A program made the position numbers and the translations under genes. A model generated the notes under the pieces. The model was not told the origin of the DNA. It worked only from the letters and a program-made list of their open reading frames with translations, and did not search any database. 14,942 bases of DNA from Thiotrichales bacterium. GTDB taxonomy: Bacteria; Pseudomonadota; Gammaproteobacteria; UWMA-0217. The stretch is from contig JANTGD010000046.1 in NCBI GenBank assembly GCA_024763135.1, forward strand, positions 1 through 14,942. Reading direction: 5' to 3'. Below are positions 1-6,972 of this stretch, one piece after another; the stretch's first letter is position 1; every line of letters begins with the position of its first letter.

Positions 1-84
1 TTAGTAAGCTGGCGCGCTATGCAGAAAAGCGCTAAATTTCGGGCTCGAATCAGAGCCAGCCTGCGGGCAGGGGAGTTTATTTGA
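1..84 (+). other. Left edge: possible tail of an upstream gene
   Basis: Two + frames are open at the edge. One has no stop until TGA at 82-84 and would overlap the TTG start of ccoH; the other encodes a short tail ending SKLARYAEKR with TAA at 33-35. Neither is long enough to identify. By family context the upstream gene could be another cbb3 gene such as ccoP or ccoG, but that is inference. A small hairpin (GGCTC at 42-46, GAGCC at 53-57) and the GGGGAG ribosome binding site of ccoH (71-75) lie here. Confidence 0.3.
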
Positions 85-908
85 GTAACCTTGTGTATGC
101 TTTAGGAGGGGTTGTACTCCTGGAGTTTTTAGTTTTTGCGGCCTTGTATCGTTGGACACGCTGGCAGGGCAAACAAATCGCCCTCTTGGTCGGATTAGCC
201 GCGATTGGATTGTTCCTTCCGTTTGGTGTGTTCTATTGGAAAGGGTTGGATCAGTTCGCTATACATATCGCGTTTTATGCCATGGTACCTTATGGGTTGG
301 GGATTATTACGACCCATTGGGAAAAGCAGGCCGCGCGTGGAGAGCGCAGCGGGCAGGGTTGGTTCCATTGGGCTCCCGCTACGATTGTGGCGTTTTTTCT
401 GGCTTTAGCGGTGGTGGATGCAGTTATTATCACCGTTGCGGAAAATGGCTTGTCTTCCTCGATACTGCAGCGTTTTCTTCCAGAGCCACGGCGTCATCAG
501 GTTGCGCATTCCACTTTTCCGGGCACGATCTACCACGATTATCAAGAGAAGGAAGCACAGTTTAATGCCTACCTCAAAGATCGGCAGCTTCAGGAGGCGC
601 GTGGCTGGAAAATACGTAAAGGCTGGGAGGTGAAACCCGAAGCGGGCACCGCCACACGCTTTAAGGTAGAGGTTCGAGACAGTGAGGGTACCCCCTTGCT
701 TGGGGCACACATCATTGGCAGATTTTTACGCCCTTCCGACAGTCGGCTCGACCTCGATTTTGAACTGCAAGAAGTTGGGCAGGGGCTGTACGCACGCAAT
801 ATTGCTCTGCCTGCACCCGGCCGATGGGACTTGGTCATGCTGATTTTGCATGCCAATGATAAGCACGAAGTAAGAGCCCACACGGCAGTGGCCAAACCAG
901 TCATATGA
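81..908 (+). CDS. ccoH: CcoH/FixH-family cbb3 oxidase assembly protein, N-terminally extended
   Basis: CcoH/FixH is a membrane-anchored protein needed for assembly of cbb3-type cytochrome c oxidase. Residues about 99-272 look like a complete FixH: one membrane helix (99-120), then a periplasmic domain with the conserved run ATRFKVEVRD, GAHIIGRFLRP and PAPGRWDLVM. Ordinary FixH proteins are around 160-170 residues; this one has 275 because about 95 residues with three more predicted helices (about 5-22, 33-53, 60-77) precede the usual anchor. The start is TTG with GGGGAG five bases upstream, and I see no better start. The TGA stop overlaps the ccoI ATG by four bases (ATGA), so the two are probably translationally coupled. 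Family assignment is firm; the role of the extra helices is unknown. Confidence 0.88.
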   Translation: MSNLVYALGGVVLLEFLVFAALYRWTRWQGKQIALLVGLAAIGLFLPFGVFYWKGLDQFAIHIAFYAMVPYGLGIITTHWEKQAARGERSGQGWFHWAPATIVAFFLALAVVDAVIITVAENGLSSSILQRFLPEPRRHQVAHSTFPGTIYHDYQEKEAQFNAYLKDRQLQEARGWKIRKGWEVKPEAGTATRFKVEVRDSEGTPLLGAHIIGRFLRPSDSRLDLDFELQEVGQGLYARNIALPAPGRWDLVMLILHANDKHEVRAHTAVAKPVI

Positions 909-3367
909 CCGTTCAAATTGAGCCAGGGCGGTGCTTTCATTGCGGTGAAAAGATCCCCCCGGATATAGACCTCAGCGTTGAGATACAGGGTGAGCGCCAA
1001 CCCATGTGTTGTCACGGGTGTAAAGCTGTGGCGCAGGCTATTGTCGACAATCACCTCGAAGATTTCTATGCGCACCGAACCGATCCGGCAGCGACGCCCG
1101 AGGCGTTGATCCCCGATGCACTCCGCGAACTCGAAGTCTTCGATAATCCGAGTGTGCAGCAAAGCTTTGTGCATCAAAAAGTCGGCGACTTACGCGAAGC
1201 CTCGCTGATACTGGAAGGTATTGTTTGTGCCGCTTGCGTGTGGCTTAACGAGCGGCATGTCAATCAGCTGCCTGGCGTGCGTTCTTTTCATGTCAATTAT
1301 TCTACCCATCGCGCCCAGGTCACTTGGGACAATAGTCAGATCAAGCTAAGCCAGATTCTGCAGGCCATTACAGAAATTGGCTATCACGCGCATCCTTTCG
1401 ATCCAGGGCGCCTGGAAGCCATGCATAAGCGGGAACGACAACTTGCGATCCGGCGTATCGGAGTGGCCGGAGTCGGTGCCATGCAGGTCATGATGATGGC
1501 CGTTGCATTGTATCTCGGTGACTATGAAGGGATGCAGCTCGACATTCGGAATTTATTGCGTTGGGCCAGCATGATTGTGGCTTTTCCAGTGGTTGTCTAT
1601 TCTGCGCAAAGCTTTTTTATTTCCGCTTGGCGTGATTTGCGACACTTTCGCGTGGGGATGGATGTGCCGGTATCGTTGGCGATTGGTACGGCCTACATTG
1701 CCAGCGTTTGGGCCACTATTACGGGCACGGGCGAAGTTTATTTCGACTCCGTTACCATGTTTACCTTTTTTTTGCTGCTGGGCAGATTGCTTGAAATGAC
1801 CGCGCGGCATAAAGCTGGACAAGTGGCTGATGAGTTGGTCAAGCTCATTCCAGCCACAGCGCACCGTCGTATTGGCAACCAATTGGAAGCGGTGGCGGTA
1901 GCGGATTTGGCAGTGGGCGATGAAGTCGTGATAAAACCTGGTGAGCCGGTCCCAGCCGATGGTTTGGTGCGGGAAGGGCATAGCAGTGTCAATGAAGCCT
2001 TGTTGACCGGTGAGTCGATGCCGCGTGGTAAACATCCTGGGGATTCTTTGATTGGTGGCACATTGAATATTGAGTCGCCCTTGATCATGGAAGTGCAGCA
2101 ATTGGGTCAGGATACCGTGCTCGCAGGTATTTCTCGCTTGCTCGAACGAGCACAGGAAGAAAAACCGCAAGTGGCGGAGTTGGCCAATCGTGTCGCGAGC
2201 TGGTTTGTGGCCGCATTGTTAGTGGTAGCGGCGGGGGTTTATTTCTACTGGTACCAAGTACAGCCCGAGAATGCTTTTTGGATTACCCTTTCGGTACTCG
2301 TGATTACCTGCCCTTGCGCCTTGTCCTTAGCAACTCCCGTTGCTTTGACTGCGGCGACGGGGGCGCTGACAAGCGAGGGGGTGCTGACGACGCGGGGGCA
2401 TGCATTGGAGACGCTCGCCAAAGCGACGGACATGATTTTTGATAAAACTGGAACATTGACGTACGGGCAGCTGCGTCTGGCACGTATCGAGGTATACGCT
2501 GACAGCGACGGGCCACAGTGCCATCGCATCGCCGCAGGGCTCGAACAGCACAGCGAACACCCCATTGCCCTGGCATTACGCGAAGGCGTGACCCCGTTAC
2601 CGATTACACTGCCGGTTGCCGAAGTCGGGCGAGGGGTGACCGGACGCTACGAGCATGCAGAGTTTCGCATTGGGAATTTGGACTATATCAGGGCGTGGCA
2701 TCCAGAATTTTCCGGTAATGTCAGTCATAGCAGCGAAGTTTATCTGGCTACGCATGCGGCGGTGTTGGCGGCTTTTGTGCTCGAGGATCGCGTGCGCGAG
2801 GAAGCGCAGGTTGCGATTCGAGATCTCCAGTCGCAGGGTTTGGCGGTGCACTTGCTCAGTGGAGACGCACCTCTGGCGGTCGCTCAAGTGGCTCGGGAAC
2901 TTGGCATTGCTGAGTATCATGCCGGACTTTTACCTGACGAAAAGCTGAACTACTTGCGAGCGTTGCAGGCTCGGGGGCACGTGGTGGCAATGGTGGGCGA
3001 TGGCGTGAACGACGCGCCCGTGTTGGCAGGGGCACAGGTCTCGATTGCAATGGGAGAAGGTGCTCAATTGGCACAAGCCAGCGCCGACATGGTCTTACTA
3101 TCGGAAAATCTCGACGCTGTACCCGTCAGCGTTCGTCAGGCCCGCGCTACGATGAAGATCATTCGCCAAAATCTGCTATGGGCCATTGGCTATAATCTGG
3201 TGGCATTACCTTTGGCAGCAGTCGGATATGTCGCGCCTTGGATGGCTGCAATTGGTATGTCGGGAAGTTCTATCCTGGTGGTATTAAATGCATTGCGCTT
3301 GCGGGGTGGACGGCTGCCCCACAGCGACGAGCAGGTCACCGCAACGCGGCAGCGTGTGCCGGTATAG
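905..3367 (+). CDS. ccoI: CcoI/FixI copper-transporting P1B-type ATPase
   Basis: Heavy-metal P-type ATPase that delivers copper for the CuB centre of cbb3 oxidase; it acts in the inner membrane. The N-terminus has the Cys-rich region typical of FixI/CcoI (C10, C13, C35, C36, C39) followed by a metal-binding domain with GIVCAACVW (C108, C111). Next come paired membrane helices, the actuator TGES at 368-371, the membrane copper motif CPC at 469-471, the phosphorylation motif DKTGT starting at D513, the nucleotide-domain SEHPIALAL, and GDGVND at 698-703. All catalytic motifs are intact and the 820-residue length is normal. Its place between ccoH and ccoS, and the N-terminal Cys cluster, favour CcoI over the general exporter CopA. 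The ATG overlaps the ccoH stop by four bases. Confidence 0.95.
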   Translation: MTVQIEPGRCFHCGEKIPPDIDLSVEIQGERQPMCCHGCKAVAQAIVDNHLEDFYAHRTDPAATPEALIPDALRELEVFDNPSVQQSFVHQKVGDLREASLILEGIVCAACVWLNERHVNQLPGVRSFHVNYSTHRAQVTWDNSQIKLSQILQAITEIGYHAHPFDPGRLEAMHKRERQLAIRRIGVAGVGAMQVMMMAVALYLGDYEGMQLDIRNLLRWASMIVAFPVVVYSAQSFFISAWRDLRHFRVGMDVPVSLAIGTAYIASVWATITGTGEVYFDSVTMFTFFLLLGRLLEMTARHKAGQVADELVKLIPATAHRRIGNQLEAVAVADLAVGDEVVIKPGEPVPADGLVREGHSSVNEALLTGESMPRGKHPGDSLIGGTLNIESPLIMEVQQLGQDTVLAGISRLLERAQEEKPQVAELANRVASWFVAALLVVAAGVYFYWYQVQPENAFWITLSVLVITCPCALSLATPVALTAATGALTSEGVLTTRGHALETLAKATDMIFDKTGTLTYGQLRLARIEVYADSDGPQCHRIAAGLEQHSEHPIALALREGVTPLPITLPVAEVGRGVTGRYEHAEFRIGNLDYIRAWHPEFSGNVSHSSEVYLATHAAVLAAFVLEDRVREEAQVAIRDLQSQGLAVHLLSGDAPLAVAQVARELGIAEYHAGLLPDEKLNYLRALQARGHVVAMVGDGVNDAPVLAGAQVSIAMGEGAQLAQASADMVLLSENLDAVPVSVRQARATMKIIRQNLLWAIGYNLVALPLAAVGYVAPWMAAIGMSGSSILVVLNALRLRGGRLPHSDEQVTATRQRVPV

Positions 3368-3382
3368 CGACGGAGTTCATAG

Positions 3383-3577
3383 TTGGAAATTCTTTATCTT
3401 TTGATTCCTCTGGCCATTATCATGGCGGCGGTTGCGATTGCTGCGTTTATCTTTTCGGTCAAGAGTGGTCAGTACGACGATCTGGAAGGGCCTGGACATC
3501 GCATTCTTATGGATGACGACGACCCGCTAATTCCCGAGTACAAACCCAAGTCGCGACGCTTGAAGAAGAAAAAATGA
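3383..3577 (+). CDS. ccoS: CcoS/FixS cbb3 oxidase maturation protein
   Basis: A 64-residue single-pass membrane protein required for cofactor insertion or maturation of cbb3 oxidase. One hydrophobic helix (about 4-24) is followed by the family signature SVKSGQYDDLEGPGHRIL and an acidic DDDDP stretch; the tail is very basic (SRRLKKKK). The start is TTG, supported by ACGGAG at 3370-3375 with seven-base spacing; no in-frame ATG would keep the conserved helix. It begins 15 bases after ccoI and closes the ccoHIS unit. Confidence 0.93.
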   Translation: MEILYLLIPLAIIMAAVAIAAFIFSVKSGQYDDLEGPGHRILMDDDDPLIPEYKPKSRRLKKKK

Positions 3578-3876
3578 TGCGTTAGGGTAACGTCTAAAGA
3601 AAATTGGTCGCGACTCAGCGAGTTGTCAAAACGTGCTGTCAGTGCTCAGACTGCCTCTGAAATACCTCAGATTAAGCCAAAAAATGAGGTCTGCGAGTGT
3701 CAATGAGCATTTCTTAGCGCAGCGCAGTTGCACTTCAGGTTAGCTGAGTAGTTGCGAAAATTGCTGGTGGAAAGCGGTAGGGTGGGAAGCCTGCATGAGT
3801 ACACCAACGCCAGGGTGCAGGATAAGCGTAGATGCCGCCCGGGCATCAATAGTGACTGTTTTAAGGGATAGACGAT
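3578..3876. other. Gap after ccoS, no convincing gene
   Basis: No convincing protein gene on either strand. Two weak dyads are visible: ACCTCA (3664-3669) with TGAGGT (3685-3690), and GATGCC (3831-3836) with GGCATC (3842-3847). The second lies 30 bases before the small ORF at 3877. Neither is followed by a T-run, so I do not call them terminators. The region could be the leader of the small ORF or an RNA, but nothing decides this. Confidence 0.4.
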
Positions 3877-3978
3877 ATGTTTAATTTTCAAATGTTTTCA
3901 CTCACCATTGTAGTTGTTCTCATCGCCATGGCGTGGTTGAGTTTTTTTTCTGTGATATTCGCAGGAATCTTTCAGTAG
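3877..3978 (+). CDS. Possible 33-residue single-helix membrane microprotein
   Basis: An ATG-started ORF of 33 codons with a good ribosome binding site (AAGGGA at 3863-3868, eight-base spacing). The peptide begins MFNFQMFSLTIVVVLIAMAW and ends SVIFAGIFQ; nearly all of it is hydrophobic, consistent with one membrane helix. It has almost no charged residues. I do not recognise a family. Small subunits of this size accompany respiratory oxidases (CydX for cytochrome bd, CcoM for some cbb3 enzymes), and it lies on the same strand 299 bases after ccoS, but the resemblance is only in size and hydrophobicity. It could be a chance ORF in a gap. Confidence 0.42.
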   Translation: MFNFQMFSLTIVVVLIAMAWLSFFSVIFAGIFQ

Positions 3979-4112
3979 ACTGCAGCTATTTTTGACTGGC
4001 TGGGCGTTGGCTGTCGGCGTATTCAAGGGACATCATCAGCATTTATAGCCTTGCATCAGGCTTGACTCTATGGATTGTTTTAGTACAAGACTCAGTTGAC
4101 AGACAACCATGC

Positions 4113-4153
4113 GGCCACAAAAAAACCGCCGTATCGGCGGTTTTTTTGTGGCC
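4113..4153. terminator. Bidirectional intrinsic terminator between the cco unit and rpoH
   Basis: A perfect 19-bp inverted repeat (4113-4131 and 4135-4153) with a TAT loop. The GC core CCGCCG/CGGCGG is flanked by seven A on the left and seven T on the right, so either strand reads as a hairpin followed by a U-run. It ends 17 bases beyond the rpoH stop and serves the converging transcripts from both sides. Confidence 0.93.
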
Positions 4154-4169
4154 CGGGTCTTGTGATAAA

Positions 4170-5027
4170 TTACGCGGCCATCGCTTCCCGTAATTTTTTA
4201 AACGCGTTCTTTTCCAGTTGGCGGATCCGTTCAGCGGAGACGCTATAGTCCGCCGCTAAGGTATGCAGCGTATCCTTTTGCTCTTGCAACCAACGGCGCT
4301 TAACAATGTCTTGACTCCGGTCATCCAGTTTTGACATGGCTTCGAGCAGGCGCTCGTGCGTATGCGCTTCCCAGTCATCTTCCTCTAGCGCAGTGGCGGG
4401 ATCAGCTGCAGCATGACTCAGGTAAGCCGAGGGCGCATTGTATTCTTCTTCCTTGTCGTCACTGGGTGACGCGTCGAAGCCCAAGTCACGATTGCTCAAA
4501 CGGGACTCCATCTCTGCGACCTCTTCGGGTTTGACGCCCAAGTCTTCTGCGATGGCATTGATTTCCGCCTGATCCATCCACCCGAGGCGCTTTTTCTGGC
4601 TGCGCAGATTGAAGAACAGCTTCCTTTGTGCCTTGGTCGTAGCGACCTTTACGATTCGCCAGTTGCGTAGAATGTATTCATGAATCTCAGCCTTGATCCA
4701 ATGCACGGCAAACGATACCAAACGCACATTCATTTCAGGATCAAAGCGTTTGACTGCTTTCATCAGACCAATATTACCCTCTTGGACCAGATCAGCCAGT
4801 GGCAGGCCATAACCCATATAGCCGCGCGCAATTTTTATCACAAACCGTAAATTGTGCAGCACCAATGCTTTGGCTGCCTCCAAGTTGCCGTTATTGCGAA
4901 AGTCAGTGGCTAATTCATATTCCTGTTCGGCTGACAACACCGGCAGTTGGTGAGCTGCCTGAATGTAACTGTCGATATTACCGACCACGACAGGTAACTG
5001 GTTTTGGAGTTGGATCTCTTTTGACAT
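4170..5027 (-). CDS. rpoH: RNA polymerase heat-shock sigma factor RpoH (sigma-32)
   Basis: Directs RNA polymerase to heat-shock promoters. The 285-residue protein has region 2 (ADLVQEGNIGLMKAVKRFDP at 78-97, then RLVSFAVHWIKAEIHEYILR), the diagnostic RpoH box QRKLFFNLR at 134-142, and a region 4.2 helix-turn-helix (about 253-280, SAERIRQLEKNAFKKLR). The length matches RpoH from other gammaproteobacteria. I chose the ATG at 5027 because GAGGTG lies seven bases upstream; a TTG five codons earlier is open but has no such site. Uncommonly for this group, a perfect CIRCE operator lies 43 bases upstream of the start, which suggests HrcA control. As in Pseudomonas it follows ftsYEX on the same strand, but here a receiver-like gene intervenes. 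Confidence 0.97.
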   Translation of the reverse strand: MSKEIQLQNQLPVVVGNIDSYIQAAHQLPVLSAEQEYELATDFRNNGNLEAAKALVLHNLRFVIKIARGYMGYGLPLADLVQEGNIGLMKAVKRFDPEMNVRLVSFAVHWIKAEIHEYILRNWRIVKVATTKAQRKLFFNLRSQKKRLGWMDQAEINAIAEDLGVKPEEVAEMESRLSNRDLGFDASPSDDKEEEYNAPSAYLSHAAADPATALEEDDWEAHTHERLLEAMSKLDDRSQDIVKRRWLQEQKDTLHTLAADYSVSAERIRQLEKNAFKKLREAMAA

Positions 5028-5067
5028 CTCAACACACCTCAATATACGTGAACTTAAACATAGTGTT

Positions 5068-5097
5068 ATTTTAGCACTCTTTGACTGAGAGTGCTAA
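5068..5097 (-). promoter_or_regulatory. Predicted rpoH promoter under the CIRCE element
   Basis: On the minus strand, TTAGCA (5092-5097) and TAAAAT (5068-5073) are separated by 18 bases, a modest sigma-70-type match. The whole promoter coincides with the CIRCE dyad, as is usual for HrcA-repressed genes. A second possible promoter further upstream (TTGAAC at 5194-5199, TAATAT at 5170-5175, 18-base spacing, overlapping the receiver gene stop) would escape direct occlusion. Both are pattern matches only. Confidence 0.4.
5071..5097. promoter_or_regulatory. CIRCE operator (HrcA binding site) upstream of rpoH
   Basis: The sequence is TTAGCACTC, nine bases, then GAGTGCTAA, an exact match to the CIRCE consensus in both arms and in spacing. 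CIRCE is bound by the repressor HrcA, whose activity depends on GroEL. The only start codon it can serve is rpoH at 5027. Confidence 0.95.
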
Positions 5098-5195
5098 TCA
5101 GGGCTTGTGCAATGCTTTGCGAATTGATGGTTTAAGGGCTAAATGTTCAATAACATTCTGAAAAATATGATATTATTTTGTAAAAGCGTTATGGT

Positions 5196-5621
5196 TCAAC
5201 GTTCCGCTTGTGGGAAGGTGAAGAGCATGGTTGTGGTTTCATCGAGCGTTGGAGGCGAATCAGGCATGTGGCGCAGGATCTCAGATGCCAGGGCGTCGAT
5301 TCCCTTCGACTTGGGGAAAATGGCATCGATATTGAGTCGAGGATCGAAATCGGTGGGATCCACGTCGTTACCAGTGACCACCAGGAGAGAGGTGTGTTGA
5401 TAGCCTGGCACGCGACGTAAATCAGACACAAACTTTTGCGTGTCTTCATCAGGTAGTGACGCTGCGGTAGTAACCAGCGAATAGAGCTGTCGATGCGCTT
5501 TGCCGAGCGCCTGATTGGCACTTACAGCCAGGTCCACCTCAATGTCCTCGTGGTTGAGTTTGAGTTCGAGCATTTTGCGCATTGCTCTAGACCCATCGAC
5601 GATGAGGATTTTTTGCGTCAT
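5196..5621 (-). CDS. Small stand-alone receiver-domain-like protein, degenerate phosphorylation site
   Basis: A 141-residue protein with receiver features: first strand KILIVD (4-9), a DGSRAMRKMLELKL helix, Thr83 in LLVVTGND and Lys104 in IFPKSKG, the positions of the conserved Thr/Ser and Lys. The acidic pair is reduced to D9-G10, and strand 3 (YSLVTTAASLPDED) has Thr/Ala where the phosphoacceptor Asp should be, so it is probably not phosphorylated in the usual way. No output domain follows. The start is uncertain: ATG at 5621 begins the fold correctly but has no purine-rich site upstream, because that stretch is a repeat fragment; GTG at 5654 would add MTLLTPNPSPD encoded by the repeat. It lies between ftsX and rpoH on their strand; its partner is unknown. 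Confidence 0.72.
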   Translation of the reverse strand: MTQKILIVDGSRAMRKMLELKLNHEDIEVDLAVSANQALGKAHRQLYSLVTTAASLPDEDTQKFVSDLRRVPGYQHTSLLVVTGNDVDPTDFDPRLNIDAIFPKSKGIDALASEILRHMPDSPPTLDETTTMLFTFPQAER

Positions 5622-5624
5622 ATC

Positions 5625-5641
5625 GGGAGAGGGGTTGGGTG
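5625..5641. repeat. Partial copy of the GGGAGAGGG-TTGGGGTG dispersed repeat
   Basis: GGGAGAGGGGTTGGGTG closely matches the right half of the hairpin repeat at 14870-14903, with one extra G and one missing G. The left CCCTCTCCC arm is absent. It sits immediately before the ATG of the receiver-like gene. Confidence 0.55.
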
Positions 5642-5654
5642 TTAAAAGCGTCAC

Positions 5655-6030
5655 CCTGGAAATCTAATCGAAGTCACGATCAAATGTAAACACTTGTGAC
5701 CCGGAATGTAAAGTATTGTCGAACCCGTCACGCCCTTCGTGTCGAGTTCTACTGTCGATATTGGAGTCAATTATCCCTGAAAACTCGGCTGTAACAGGAT
5801 TTTGTTTCGCGCACCGATTAGGGCTTGGCTCTTTTCTCACCTGAGTGCGAGGGCGGGCGTTCTTTTGCTTTGCCCACCTAAAGGAGAAGAATAAAAAGCA
5901 AGGGCCCAGTGTTTGCTCTCTTCCGTTACCACAGCGCGTCTTTGGTGATGTAGAACGAGTAGAAGTCACTGAGAGCTTGCCGAATCGGCTGCTCATGCAT
6001 GCAGTGCGATCAACGCTGCCGGGCAGCCTC
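5655..6030. other. 376-base gap between ftsX and the receiver-like gene
   Basis: Frames open on both strands here give low-complexity, Arg/Ser/Thr-rich peptides without recognisable domains or credible starts, so I call no gene. On the minus strand TTTACA (5707-5712) and TACATT (5683-5688), 18 bases apart, could be a promoter for the receiver-like gene. A short GCTGCC/GGCAGC dyad (6015-6027) lies just past the ftsX stop but has no T-run. Confidence 0.4.
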
Positions 6031-6972
6031 CTAAGGGCGGATTTGTTTGAGTAAGATTTTCATGCTGACGGAGGTAGAAAGTAAGCTAATGAAGCTGGTG
6101 GCGACGATTAAAGTAACGGCAAAACGGAGTGGTATACGTAGCTGGAAGTGGCTGCCGTAGAGTTCATTCAATGCCGCGAGCTGAGGGCTGAGCCACCAAA
6201 CGATCAACTTGATCAGTAGTAGTGCCAAGCTGGCTCCCAGAAATCCATACATCGCCGCAATGTAGTTGAAGGGCCGCTGCATGTAGAGATCGCTTCCCCC
6301 CACAAGCTTGGTCACCGTAACTTCTTCGCGTCTTTGTAACAGCTCAATACGCAATCCGATATGAATCACCAGAATCACCAGAGCACCAAAGCAGATGGCC
6401 ACGACGATACTCAAGCGCTGGAAGCCTTGTAACGTTGCAGAGACCTTTTCCAGCCAGGCTTGATCGAGCAACAGATCATCGACTCCTGGTAGCGCTGCAA
6501 TACGTGCAGCGAGAGATTCGAGTTCTGCGGCACTCCGCAGGGAAACGTCTGGATGGACGACCAATACGGTGGGTAAGGGATTATCCTCTAATGTGGCCAA
6601 TGCTGTCTGTAAGTCGGCCGATGCTTGTAAACTTGCCTTACCTTGTTCCGGTGTGATCGTTTCGATGCGCGCGATGCTGCCCAGGGCTTGGATCTGTTCG
6701 GTCACCATACTGACGGCTTGCGTATCACTGCCAGGCTCTAAAAATACCGACATCTGTCGATTGTCCCATCCGGAGAAGGCTGCATTGACATGGGTAGTCA
6801 ATAGATAGAGCACACCGGGAAGCGCCAGTGAAATCGCAATGGCTCCCAACGTCAAAACGGTGGTCACAGGGTGCTTCAGCAGATGGGTGAGCGACACCAG
6901 CAGTGCATCACGATGCTGCCGCAGGAGCGCTTTGAAACCCTGCCGTGTTAGTACAGGCCAGCGTTTACGCAT
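6031..6972 (-). CDS. ftsX: Cell division protein FtsX
   Basis: Membrane partner of FtsE; in gammaproteobacteria FtsEX links the Z-ring to periplasmic activators of peptidoglycan amidases. The 313-residue protein has the FtsX topology: a cytoplasmic N-terminus, TM1 (about 37-58), a large periplasmic domain (about 60-185, including NRQMSVFLEPG), then TM2 (186-208), TM3 (236-262) and TM4 (281-303). The conserved cytoplasmic segment RIELLQRREEVTVTKLVGGS lies between TM2 and TM3. The ATG at 6972 lies inside the last codons of ftsE (eight-base overlap). A longer frame opens upstream but would run deep into ftsE and lacks homologous character. Confidence 0.93.
   Translation of the reverse strand: MRKRWPVLTRQGFKALLRQHRDALLVSLTHLLKHPVTTVLTLGAIAISLALPGVLYLLTTHVNAAFSGWDNRQMSVFLEPGSDTQAVSMVTEQIQALGSIARIETITPEQGKASLQASADLQTALATLEDNPLPTVLVVHPDVSLRSAAELESLAARIAALPGVDDLLLDQAWLEKVSATLQGFQRLSIVVAICFGALVILVIHIGLRIELLQRREEVTVTKLVGGSDLYMQRPFNYIAAMYGFLGASLALLLIKLIVWWLSPQLAALNELYGSHFQLRIPLRFAVTLIVATSFISLLSTSVSMKILLKQIRP

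Noticed and set aside
590..1177. Minus-strand frame of 195 codons opposite ccoH/ccoI
   Set aside because: Antisense shadow of two well-supported genes; no domain or start signal.
3611..3690. Short hairpins after ccoS as a terminator
   Set aside because: Stems are at most six base pairs with long loops and no following T-run.
4061..4153. Possible short RNA gene with a TTGACT/TACAAG promoter ending at the shared terminator
   Set aside because: The hexamers are poor and nothing else supports a separate transcript.
5028..5042. TTG start for rpoH five codons upstream of ATG 5027
   Set aside because: The GAGGTG site is positioned for the ATG, and the TTG would place that site inside the coding region.
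5676..5700. Possible palindromic operator (GTCAC...GTGAC) upstream of the receiver-like gene
   Set aside because: Only the outer five bases pair; the inner part does not, so it is weak.
5664..5996. Minus-strand frame of about 110 codons in the ftsX/receiver gap
   Set aside because: Composition is Arg/Ser/Thr-rich with no domain, no ribosome binding site and no resemblance to a known family; likely chance opening in non-coding DNA.
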